This document shows, in pieces, positions 1 through 5,181 of a stretch of DNA of 5,181 bases. The stretch covers positions 1 through 5,181 of the forward strand of contig CALYRA010000136.1 of assembly GCA_945292135.1 (NCBI GenBank), read 5' to 3'. The DNA is from an uncultured Dysgonomonas sp. (GTDB lineage Bacteria > Bacteroidota > Bacteroidia > Bacteroidales > Dysgonomonadaceae). The notes below the pieces were generated by a model, which did no database searches, had not been told where the DNA came from, and saw only the letters and a program-made list of their open reading frames with translations. Every line of letters begins with the position of its first letter. Position 1 is the stretch's first letter. Both the position numbers and the translations under genes were made by a program.

Positions 1-1
1 T

Positions 2-274
2 ATCGGATTTTTAAGAATATATATTTGGCATACCATATTTCCTGACTTGTATGGCGAACATTGGATAATGGTAGGCAGTACGGTTTCGATATCTCTTGTT
101 GGTATAGTATTATGGGGTTCATTGATAGGTTCGATGCTACCATTTATATTACGCCGCTTGGGAGCTGATCCGGCAACCTCATCAGCGCCATTTGTAGCAA
201 CAATTGTGGACGTTACAGGTTTGATTATTTATTTAGGCGTGGCGAGCATTATATTTGGCTCATTATTGCACTGA
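2..274 (+). CDS. mgtE: Magnesium transporter MgtE, C-terminal part (5' end outside window)
   Basis: This is the last 90 residues of an MgtE family Mg2+ channel/transporter of the inner membrane; the reading frame is open to the left edge, so the gene begins outside the window. What remains is the end of the membrane domain: a hydrophobic helix at about residues 23-43, then the family signature around residues 45-73 (MLPF, RRLGADPATSSAPF, TIVDVTGL), and a last helix ending in a stop at 272-274. The Asp of VDVTGL lies 20 residues from the C-terminus. Position and context match the pore aspartate (D432) described for Thermus thermophilus MgtE, although I could not align them. The cytosolic N-domain and CBS domains that sense Mg2+ would lie upstream. 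A TTG at 47 could be read as a start, but homology runs through it, so it is internal. The gene converges on the secreted-protein gene 38 bases away. Confidence 0.93.
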   Translation: MGFLRIYIWHTIFPDLYGEHWIMVGSTVSISLVGIVLWGSLIGSMLPFILRRLGADPATSSAPFVATIVDVTGLIIYLGVASIIFGSLLH

Positions 275-293
275 TAAATACATACTTAATGCA

Positions 294-323
294 ATGGTAG
301 GCGATGTCGTTATTACCTACCAT
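294..323. terminator. Possible bidirectional terminator hairpin between convergent genes
   Basis: An 8-base perfect inverted repeat, ATGGTAGG (294-301) and CCTACCAT (316-323), flanks a 14-base spacer that can extend the stem beyond a C-A mismatch with two A-T pairs and G-T wobbles. It lies 19 bases after the mgtE stop and covers the stop codon (313-315) of the convergent minus-strand gene. The position fits a shared terminator. Neither strand has a clear run of T after the stem, so it is not a textbook Rho-independent terminator; it could act as an RNA 3'-end stabiliser instead. Confidence 0.45.
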
Positions 324-1083
324 ATATGTCATCTATAAATTTCTCTTTCTCAATTTTATTCTCTGGTACTAAACCGGTTTTTGCCGTAAAACGATATATT
401 CTTTGATTTATAAAATTTTTCATTTCAAAAGTCAAAAACTCAATCATATCGTCAGTTATATTTATGTCGTCTTTAGGTTTTTCAAAATTATTCAATTTGC
501 AGTTTTGAAAATTACCATTTATACCATCTAAGTTATTGTAGTGAATAAATTTCTCTTTCTTTACATCATAAATATAAAATCCAATAGTAGTATACAAATA
601 TGGCTTACTCAATTTATATATTAATAAACCATTTGCTCGATTCAGTATCCTGTTTGGTATAATAATACCATTAACATACTGATCAGGAATATGTTCATTT
701 TTAATAAAAATGACAAAATCATAATCATCGGTAATTTTGCATATCTTAAAAATTACTTTTTTTGATTTCTTATCAAAAAGAATAGAATTTTCAAGAGGCA
801 TTAGTCGCTCATAAACATTTAAGATCGTCACATCATTATGATATTTATCAGATTTTTCCAACTCTTCTTTCAATCTATTTTCCATATAATTTTTTAAAGG
901 AATATCTAAAGACAAGGTATATATTCTATCTTTGAAAAAAACCAGATATTGACAAATCATCGTAGTATCGGCAGCAAACGCTATTCCTATTTTTCTTTTA
1001 GTTTGTGCCGATATATGGCTTATAGATATTAATATTAGAACTGATAAAATTATTATAGATTTTTTAGTATCAGATAAATTCAT
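313..1083 (-). CDS. Secreted protein of unknown function, AT-rich, overlapping the flavoprotein gene
   Basis: I do not recognise this 256-residue protein. Residues 1-27 form a typical Sec signal peptide: a basic stretch (DTKK), a hydrophobic core (residues 10-21) and a likely cleavage after Ser-Ala-Gln (25-27). No lipobox Cys follows, so it is probably periplasmic or exported rather than a lipoprotein. The mature part has no other membrane segment, is rich in Lys, Ile, Asn and Tyr, and has three Cys (44, 115, 195). A charged helix is likely at about 63-80, followed by strand-like stretches at YDFVIFI (121-127) and TTIGFYIYDV (165-174). This alternation faintly recalls envelope proteins of the CsgG/TolB-N type, but that is only an impression. 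The ATG at 1083 is preferred over an in-frame ATG at 1131: it forms an ATGA overlap with the flavoprotein stop and puts the signal peptide at the N-terminus. There is no promoter-like box of its own, so translation is probably coupled to the gene before it. G+C is far lower than in that gene, which suggests recent acquisition or weak constraint. Confidence 0.75.
   Translation of the reverse strand: MNLSDTKKSIIILSVLILISISHISAQTKRKIGIAFAADTTMICQYLVFFKDRIYTLSLDIPLKNYMENRLKEELEKSDKYHNDVTILNVYERLMPLENSILFDKKSKKVIFKICKITDDYDFVIFIKNEHIPDQYVNGIIIPNRILNRANGLLIYKLSKPYLYTTIGFYIYDVKKEKFIHYNNLDGINGNFQNCKLNNFEKPKDDINITDDMIEFLTFEMKNFINQRIYRFTAKTGLVPENKIEKEKFIDDIYGR
335..560. repeat. Pair of 16-base direct repeats inside the secreted-protein gene
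   Basis: The same 16 bases (ataaatttctctttct) occur at 335-350 and 545-560, 210 bases (70 codons) apart and in the same frame. On the minus strand both encode Lys-Glu-Lys-Phe-Ile, at residues 176-180 and 246-250. Flanking residues differ, so this is either a trace of an old short duplication or chance in AT-rich sequence. Confidence 0.4.
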
Positions 1084-2654
1084 AAAATAGTATTTTGATT
1101 TTTTATTGATACGGCTAAAGCTTCCGCGCAACGTTCTCCATCCATTGCGGCGGAAACAATTCCTCCGGCGTAACCTGCTCCTTCACCACAAGGATACAAT
1201 CCTTTTATTTCAGGATGTTGTAATGTTTCCCTATCTCTGATTATTCTAACGGGTGAAGAAGTACGGCTTTCAACTCCCAGCAATATAGCCTCATTTGTCA
1301 GATAACCTTTCATTTTTTGTCCGACCTTCTTAAATGCTTCTTGCAATCTGACAGTTATAAATTGCGGCATCCATTCATGCATAGGTGATGATTTTACTCC
1401 GGGTACGTAAGAAGTCGTTGGCAAAGAATTACTTTTTCTACCTTTTACAAAATCATACATTCTTTGCGCCGGAGCAACTTGTGTCATACCACCTTCTATC
1501 CAAGCCTGTTTTTCCAAGTCTTCCTGAAATTTTAATAATGCTAATTCATTATATTTTGCATATTCAGGAAAGTCTTCGGGATGAATCTCGACAACAACGC
1601 CCGAATTTGACCATTTCGAACCCCGATTGGATGGGGACATTCCATTCACAACCAATTGCTCAACACCGCTGGCAGCAGGAACGATTATACCTCCGGGGCA
1701 CATACAGAATGAATAAACTCCTCTCCCACCGGCTTGCTCGACAAAACTATATTCTGCCGCTGGTAGATATTTTCCCCGACCTTCTATATTATGATATTGT
1801 ATTTGATCTATCAAGTGTGAAGGATGTTCGATACGAAATCCTACTGCTAATCCTTTCGCTTCAATTTTTATATTATGATTATGAAGCATATAATATACAT
1901 CTCTGGCTGAATGACCTGTCGCTAAAATAACTTTACCTGAAAATCTTTTCCCATCACCGGTTTCAATTCCTTTTACCTCATTATTTTCTATGATAAGTTT
2001 ATCCATCCTCGTCTCGAAGCAAACCTCTCCACCCGATGCGATTATCTGTTCTCGCATTCTTTCAATAATACGAGGTAGTTTGTCTGTCCCTATATGAGGA
2101 TGAGCATCCACAAGAATAGAAGTATCAGCGCCGTGTTGGCAAAATACATTCAATATTTTCACTACGTTTCCACGTTTCTGACTACGTGTATATAACTTTC
2201 CATCTGAGTAGGCACCGGCTCCCCCTTCGCCAAAACAATAATTTGATTCGGGATTAACAATATGTTTGCGATTTATTTCGGCAGTGTCTTTTTTTCTATC
2301 ACGTACATTTTTTCCTCGTTCAATGATAATTGGACAAATACCCAATTCTATCAAACGTAATGCCGCGAACAATCCTGCGGGACCAGCGCCAACAATAATT
2401 GCTCGAGGTGCATTCTCAACATTTGGATAATCTATTGAGACAAGATTAGGTTCCGCTTCTATTTCATTTATATACCCTCTTATTCGAAGATTAATATATA
2501 TGTTGTGCCGACGAGCATCTATTGACCGCCGAATAATACGTATTGAGCTTATATCATTAACTGAGGCGTTAACGTTTTTAGCAAATAGTTGTTTTAATAT
2601 ATTATTATCTGCGGCTTGCTTTGGACTGACACGAATATCTATATCTTTTTGCAT
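1080..2654 (-). CDS. FAD-dependent oxidoreductase of the COG2509 type, function unknown
   Basis: This complete 524-residue protein is a soluble, probably cytosolic flavoprotein of the widespread but uncharacterised COG2509 family; substrate and physiological partner are unknown. Residues 1-75 form the small N-terminal domain with the family motif RRSIDAR (42-48). The Rossmann FAD-binding fold starts at about residue 84 with GAGPAG (89-94), and Glu112 (IIIERG) sits where the ribose-binding acid ends the second strand. FGEGGAGAYSDGKL (141-154), the ATGHSARD strand (245-252), a FCMCPGG segment with Cys317 and Cys319, and the C-terminal FAD-contact region CGEGAGYAGGI (489-499) all fit the family. 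Length is normal and nothing is missing. The ATG start is supported by the N-terminal domain and a TATCTTTG box 25 bases upstream. It lies 52 bases after the efflux-pump gene on the same strand and its stop overlaps the next gene by ATGA. Annotation as a flavoprotein is firm; any named reaction would be a guess. Confidence 0.92.
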   Translation of the reverse strand: MQKDIDIRVSPKQAADNNILKQLFAKNVNASVNDISSIRIIRRSIDARRHNIYINLRIRGYINEIEAEPNLVSIDYPNVENAPRAIIVGAGPAGLFAALRLIELGICPIIIERGKNVRDRKKDTAEINRKHIVNPESNYCFGEGGAGAYSDGKLYTRSQKRGNVVKILNVFCQHGADTSILVDAHPHIGTDKLPRIIERMREQIIASGGEVCFETRMDKLIIENNEVKGIETGDGKRFSGKVILATGHSARDVYYMLHNHNIKIEAKGLAVGFRIEHPSHLIDQIQYHNIEGRGKYLPAAEYSFVEQAGGRGVYSFCMCPGGIIVPAASGVEQLVVNGMSPSNRGSKWSNSGVVVEIHPEDFPEYAKYNELALLKFQEDLEKQAWIEGGMTQVAPAQRMYDFVKGRKSNSLPTTSYVPGVKSSPMHEWMPQFITVRLQEAFKKVGQKMKGYLTNEAILLGVESRTSSPVRIIRDRETLQHPEIKGLYPCGEGAGYAGGIVSAAMDGERCAEALAVSIKNQNTIL

Positions 2655-2679
2655 TAAATTTATAACATTTAAATAATGC

Positions 2680-2687
2680 CAAAGATA
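2680..2687 (-). promoter_or_regulatory. Predicted -7 promoter element for the flavoprotein gene
   Basis: TATCTTTG on the minus strand exactly fits the Bacteroidota -7 consensus TAnnTTTG. It ends 25 bases before the ATG at 2654, giving an expected leader of about 20 bases. No good TTG -33 element is visible at the usual distance; that place is occupied by the end of the pump gene. The flavoprotein and secreted-protein genes may therefore have a promoter independent of the pump. Confidence 0.55.
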
Positions 2688-2706
2688 ATAATTTTGAGTT
2701 TAAGGG

Positions 2707-4116
2707 TTATGATGCTTTTTTATTTCTAACCGCATCCCCTGCATCCGGAGCAAGTTTTGTATATCCATATAAATGGATAAACGCTAAAATTGCGATAACA
2801 ATAAACGCCAATCTAAAATCAGCCACTTTATATATGCCTTTCTGACCTTCATTTATTATATTCGAAAAACGTAATATAACTGCCCCCATGGCGATTCCCA
2901 TACCTGCCGACATTTGTTGAATAGTACTGTATAACGAATTAGCCGCAGTCATATGACTTTCCGGGATTTCAGAAAATGCCAAGGTAGTTATACTGGTAAA
3001 TTGCATCGAACGTACCATTCCCGATACGAACATCAATAAAACTATTAAATAAACAGGTGTTGTCGGTAGCAATAATGATGTAAGGAAAGTAAACAATCCG
3101 ATTAATGCTCCATTTATAATCAATATGTTACGGAAAGGAAAACGACGTATTACGTAAACAGTAATTGTTTTCATTGATAAGTTTCCGACCATTGTAGCGA
3201 CAAACAATAATCCTGATTCAAAAGGACTCATTCCAAAACCTATTTGGAACATTAAAGGTATCAAATAAGGAGCTACGCCTATTATCATCCTCGAAATCGT
3301 TCCTGTGAATATTGTAATTCGATAGGTAGGTATTGTTAAAACAGAATAATCAATCAATGGACTTGACGTACATTTCGAATATTTAAAATTTAAATATATC
3401 AGAATTAACCCGGTTATTACTATAGAAGCAGGCAACCAATAGGCAATTCCGTTCTGACTAAATAATTCCATTCCAAACATAAATCCGGATAATCCAAGAC
3501 CACTCAAGACAAATCCTACGGAATCAAAATGTTTTTTAATGGTTACTTTATCCTCATCATCTTTAGGCATATGTTTCAAAGCTAATATTATACATATTAT
3601 GCTGATAGGAACATTTAAAAAGAATATCCAATGCCACCTAAAATAAGTCGCTAAGTATCCACCGACCAACGGACCTAATATAGGAGCTACAAGAGCGGGT
3701 AATGTGATGTAATTCATAACTTTTACAAGCTCATTTTTTGGCGTAGCTTTCAAAACAGCCAATCTACCGACAGGAGTCATCATCGCTCCCGCCATACCCT
3801 GCAAGATACGACACAAAACGAATTGCATTAAAGATTGCGATATTCCACAAAGAATAGAAGATATGATAAACAAAACTATTGCCGTACAGAAAACTTTACG
3901 CGTTCCAAAACGGTCAGCAATCCATCCACTGACAGGGATGAATATAGCCAAAGCAATCATATATGATGTAATACCCGCACTAAGGTGAATTATATCCGTA
4001 TTGAATGACTCTGCCATTTTGGGTATGGCGGTATTAACTGCTGTGGTATCGAGATTTTGCATAAAAAATGCTACCGCAACAGTAAGAGCAATTGTTGTCG
4101 AACGTTTGAAATTCAT
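2707..4116 (-). CDS. MdtD-like major facilitator efflux transporter (DHA2 family)
   Basis: This 469-residue inner-membrane protein is a proton-driven MFS exporter of the DHA2 (EmrB/QacA) group and reads most like E. coli MdtD (about 470 residues), also described in Salmonella as the iron-citrate exporter IceT. Visible motifs in order are LDTTAVNTAIP (22-32), motif A as GWIADRFGTRK (64-74), motif B around RILQGMAGAM (103-112), antiporter motif C as LGPLVGGYL (147-155) and WHWIFFLNVP (161-170). MdtD-like stretches follow in the second half, such as QIGFGMSPFESGL (291-303) and GMVRSMQFTS (366-375). Hydrophobic segments across the whole length suit the 13 to 14 helices of the group. The ATG at 4116 is chosen because an in-frame TTG at 4143 lies inside the predicted -7 box. 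Unlike E. coli mdtD, no RND pump or two-component system genes adjoin it here. It is divergent from dgt. Substrate cannot be read from sequence; drug or metal-chelate export are both open. Confidence 0.9.
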   Translation of the reverse strand: MNFKRSTTIALTVAVAFFMQNLDTTAVNTAIPKMAESFNTDIIHLSAGITSYMIALAIFIPVSGWIADRFGTRKVFCTAIVLFIISSILCGISQSLMQFVLCRILQGMAGAMMTPVGRLAVLKATPKNELVKVMNYITLPALVAPILGPLVGGYLATYFRWHWIFFLNVPISIICIILALKHMPKDDEDKVTIKKHFDSVGFVLSGLGLSGFMFGMELFSQNGIAYWLPASIVITGLILIYLNFKYSKCTSSPLIDYSVLTIPTYRITIFTGTISRMIIGVAPYLIPLMFQIGFGMSPFESGLLFVATMVGNLSMKTITVYVIRRFPFRNILIINGALIGLFTFLTSLLLPTTPVYLIVLLMFVSGMVRSMQFTSITTLAFSEIPESHMTAANSLYSTIQQMSAGMGIAMGAVILRFSNIINEGQKGIYKVADFRLAFIVIAILAFIHLYGYTKLAPDAGDAVRNKKAS

Positions 4117-4119
4117 TAC

Positions 4120-4141
4120 GTGCTTGGAATTATTAAAGCAC
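4120..4141 (-). promoter_or_regulatory. Dyad in the efflux-pump leader, possible operator
   Basis: GTGCTT (4120-4125) and AAGCAC (4136-4141) are perfect 6-base inverted arms around a 10-base spacer. The dyad runs from the last base of the predicted -7 box to three bases before the pump ATG, so it spans the expected transcription start and almost the whole leader. A repressor bound here would block the promoter; as RNA, part of it could fold over the start. No regulator gene is in the window, and six-base arms can arise by chance. Confidence 0.35.
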
Positions 4142-4148
4142 AAAGATA
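4141..4148 (-). promoter_or_regulatory. Predicted -7 promoter element for the efflux pump
   Basis: TATCTTTG on the minus strand matches TAnnTTTG and ends 24 bases before the ATG at 4116, giving a leader of about 19 bases, almost the same geometry as the flavoprotein gene. No clear TTG -33 element is seen upstream of it. It rules against the TTG codon at 4141-4143 as the translation start, because that codon is part of the box. Confidence 0.6.
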
Positions 4149-4168
4149 GTCATTATATGGCAGATATA

Positions 4169-4198
4169 TTGCTAATCAGCCTATTTTTAATATCTTTG
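4169..4198 (+). promoter_or_regulatory. Predicted promoter (-33 TTG, -7 TATCTTTG) for dgt
   Basis: On the plus strand TTG (4169-4171) is followed after 19 bases by TATCTTTG (4191-4198), a good fit in sequence and spacing to the Bacteroidota vegetative promoter. The expected start is near 4204, leaving a leader of about 60 bases before the dgt ATG. The -7 box of the divergent pump promoter lies only 42 bases away and faces the other way, so the two promoters share the DNA between 4149 and 4190 and may compete or be regulated together. Confidence 0.6.
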
Positions 4199-4216
4199 AT
4201 GCTCAAAATATATATC

Positions 4217-4228
4217 GTTTTGCAAAAC
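4217..4228. promoter_or_regulatory. Perfect 12-base palindrome in the dgt leader
   Basis: GTTTTGCAAAAC reads identically on both strands and has no spacer, so it suits a symmetric protein-binding site better than an RNA hairpin. It lies about 13 bases after the predicted dgt transcription start and 37 bases before the ATG, where a bound dimer could hinder elongation. The symmetry does not extend further (C on both sides). No cognate regulator is visible. Confidence 0.35.
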
Positions 4229-4265
4229 CTCGCAATAAGTAAAACAACTAACTTAATTGGATAAT

Positions 4266-5181
4266 ATGAACTGGCAGCAATTACTCACTACCAAGCGGTT
4301 CGGAATGGAGCAATTTCATGATGACAATCAAAACCGAACTGATTTTCAACGTGATTATGACAGATTGATTTTTTCATCACCGTTCCGTCGATTACAAAAC
4401 AAGACGCAAGTATTCCCTTTGCCGGGTAGTATATTTGTTCACAATCGTTTAACTCATAGTATAGAAGTTTCGAGCGTCGGTCGATCTTTAGGTGTAATTG
4501 CAGGGAACGAATTGAGAAAAAAATATTCCGATTCGTCCGCGCCATTCGAAGAAATAAGCTCTATTGTAGCTGCGGCATGCTTAGCGCATGATCTGGGGAA
4601 TCCCCCTTTCGGACATTCCGGAGAAACCGCTATAACGAGTTATTTCTCTGAAGGAAATGGTATGAGGCTAAAAGAAGAAGTACAAAATGAAGGTGGTCGT
4701 TGGGAGGATTTTACCAATTTTGAAGGGAATGCCAATTCCATACGATTACTTATCCATCAATTCAGAGGACGTAGAAAAGGAGGATTTGTTATGACCTACC
4801 CGACATTGGCATCTATTGCGAAATACCCTTTTTCTTCCGAATTGGCAAAAGGCAAATTTGGATTCTTTCAATCGGAAGAAGACGATTTTAGAAAAATCGC
4901 CGATGAATTAGGATTGATACTTATCCGACAATCTCCGCTTATGTATTGTCGCCATCCTTTGGTTTATCTTGTCGAAGCTGCAGACGATATTTGTTATAAA
5001 ATAATGGATATAGAAGATGCGCATAAATTAGGAATATTATCGAAAGATGAAACATTCAATTTATTCCTTAATTTTTTTACGCCGGATAAACAAGAAAAAA
5101 AATTATATTATATTGATAACTTTGTAAGCGATACAAATGAACAAATAGCATACCTTAGATCGGGAGTAATTGGAATTCTTA
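4266..5181 (+). CDS. dgt: Deoxyguanosinetriphosphate triphosphohydrolase, N-terminal 305 residues (3' end outside window)
   Basis: Dgt enzymes hydrolyse dGTP to deoxyguanosine and triphosphate in the cytosol, lowering the dGTP pool; some act as antiphage factors or protect genome fidelity. The frame is open from the ATG at 4266 to the right edge. Family signatures are PFRRLQNKTQVFP (39-51), HNRLTHSIEV (59-68), HDLGNPPFGHSGE (108-120) and YLVEAADDICY (234-244). HD-domain metal ligands are His64, His108, Asp109 and one Asp of 240/241. His117 and Glu120 match the catalytic His126 and Glu129 of E. coli Dgt by spacing within the HD motif, so the enzyme looks active. The start is well fixed: the frame has TAA at 4254-4256, and only a TTG at 4257 competes. 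There is no Shine-Dalgarno sequence, only AT-rich DNA. About a third of a typical Dgt (roughly 450-505 residues) is missing beyond the edge. It is divergent from the efflux pump, with which no functional link is evident. Confidence 0.95.
   Translation, partial: MNWQQLLTTKRFGMEQFHDDNQNRTDFQRDYDRLIFSSPFRRLQNKTQVFPLPGSIFVHNRLTHSIEVSSVGRSLGVIAGNELRKKYSDSSAPFEEISSIVAAACLAHDLGNPPFGHSGETAITSYFSEGNGMRLKEEVQNEGGRWEDFTNFEGNANSIRLLIHQFRGRRKGGFVMTYPTLASIAKYPFSSELAKGKFGFFQSEEDDFRKIADELGLILIRQSPLMYCRHPLVYLVEAADDICYKIMDIEDAHKLGILSKDETFNLFLNFFTPDKQEKKLYYIDNFVSDTNEQIAYLRSGVIGIL

Noticed and set aside
927..934. A further TATCTTTG box on the plus strand
   Set aside because: It is inside the secreted-protein gene, antisense, with no plus-strand gene downstream of it; probably chance in AT-rich DNA.
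1084..1131. A 16-residue N-terminal extension of the secreted protein from ATG 1131
   Set aside because: It would bury the signal peptide and lie in the flavoprotein's coding end; the ATG at 1083 with its ATGA overlap is the better start.
1869..1897. Inverted repeat TATATTAT / ATAATATA with a 13-base spacer
   Set aside because: It lies within conserved flavoprotein coding sequence and consists only of A and T, so it is expected by chance and codon use.
1385..1930. A 181-codon open frame on the plus strand
   Set aside because: It lies wholly opposite the well-supported flavoprotein gene, its product is low-complexity and resembles no family, and it has no promoter or context.
4001..4264. An 87-codon open frame on the plus strand spanning the pump's N-terminus and the intergenic region
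   Set aside because: Most of it is antisense to the pump's conserved first helix and the rest is the promoter region; it is a shadow.
4288..4545. An 85-codon open frame on the minus strand
   Set aside because: It is antisense to the most conserved N-terminal motifs of dgt.
1..5181. CRISPR array, tRNA, rRNA, transposase, defence or toxin-antitoxin cassette
   Set aside because: Reading both strands I found no regularly spaced repeats, no cloverleaf or rRNA stretch, and no transposase or toxin motifs. Dgt can act against phages, but one dgt gene without partners is ordinary housekeeping.

Overview
The window looks like ordinary chromosomal sequence from a member of the Bacteroidota, most likely order Bacteroidales. 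The reasons are the AT-rich genes, starts with no Shine-Dalgarno sequence, three gene starts preceded by the same TATCTTTG box (a fit to the Bacteroidota -7 promoter consensus TAnnTTTG), and a secreted protein whose signal peptide ends in Ser-Ala-Gln. Species-level placement is not possible from the sequence alone.

Layout from left to right. (1) Positions 2-274, plus strand: the last 90 residues of an MgtE-type magnesium transporter, cut by the window edge. (2) Positions 275-312: a short convergent gap with a hairpin that reaches over the stop codon of the next gene and may end transcription from both sides. (3) Minus strand, read from right to left: an MdtD-like major facilitator (DHA2) efflux pump (4116-2707), then a 52-base gap holding its own promoter-like box, then a COG2509-type FAD-dependent oxidoreductase (2654-1080), then a small secreted protein of unknown function (1083-313). 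The last two overlap by four bases (ATGA). (4) Positions 4117-4265: a divergent promoter region with a -7 box facing each way and a dyad in each leader. (5) From 4266 on the plus strand: the first 305 residues of a Dgt-type dGTP triphosphohydrolase, an HD-domain enzyme, cut by the right edge.

The genes do not form one obvious pathway: Mg2+ uptake, small-molecule or metal-chelate efflux, an uncharacterised flavoprotein and dNTP hydrolysis. The pump, flavoprotein and secreted protein could be one transcript with an internal promoter. The only part that looks accessory is the secreted protein. It is much more AT-rich than its neighbour (62 of 240 bases G+C in four sampled lines, against 100 of 240 in four lines of the flavoprotein gene), and I recognise no family. 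I see no CRISPR array, mobile element, tRNA, rRNA or defence cassette, and no convincing new multi-gene system.
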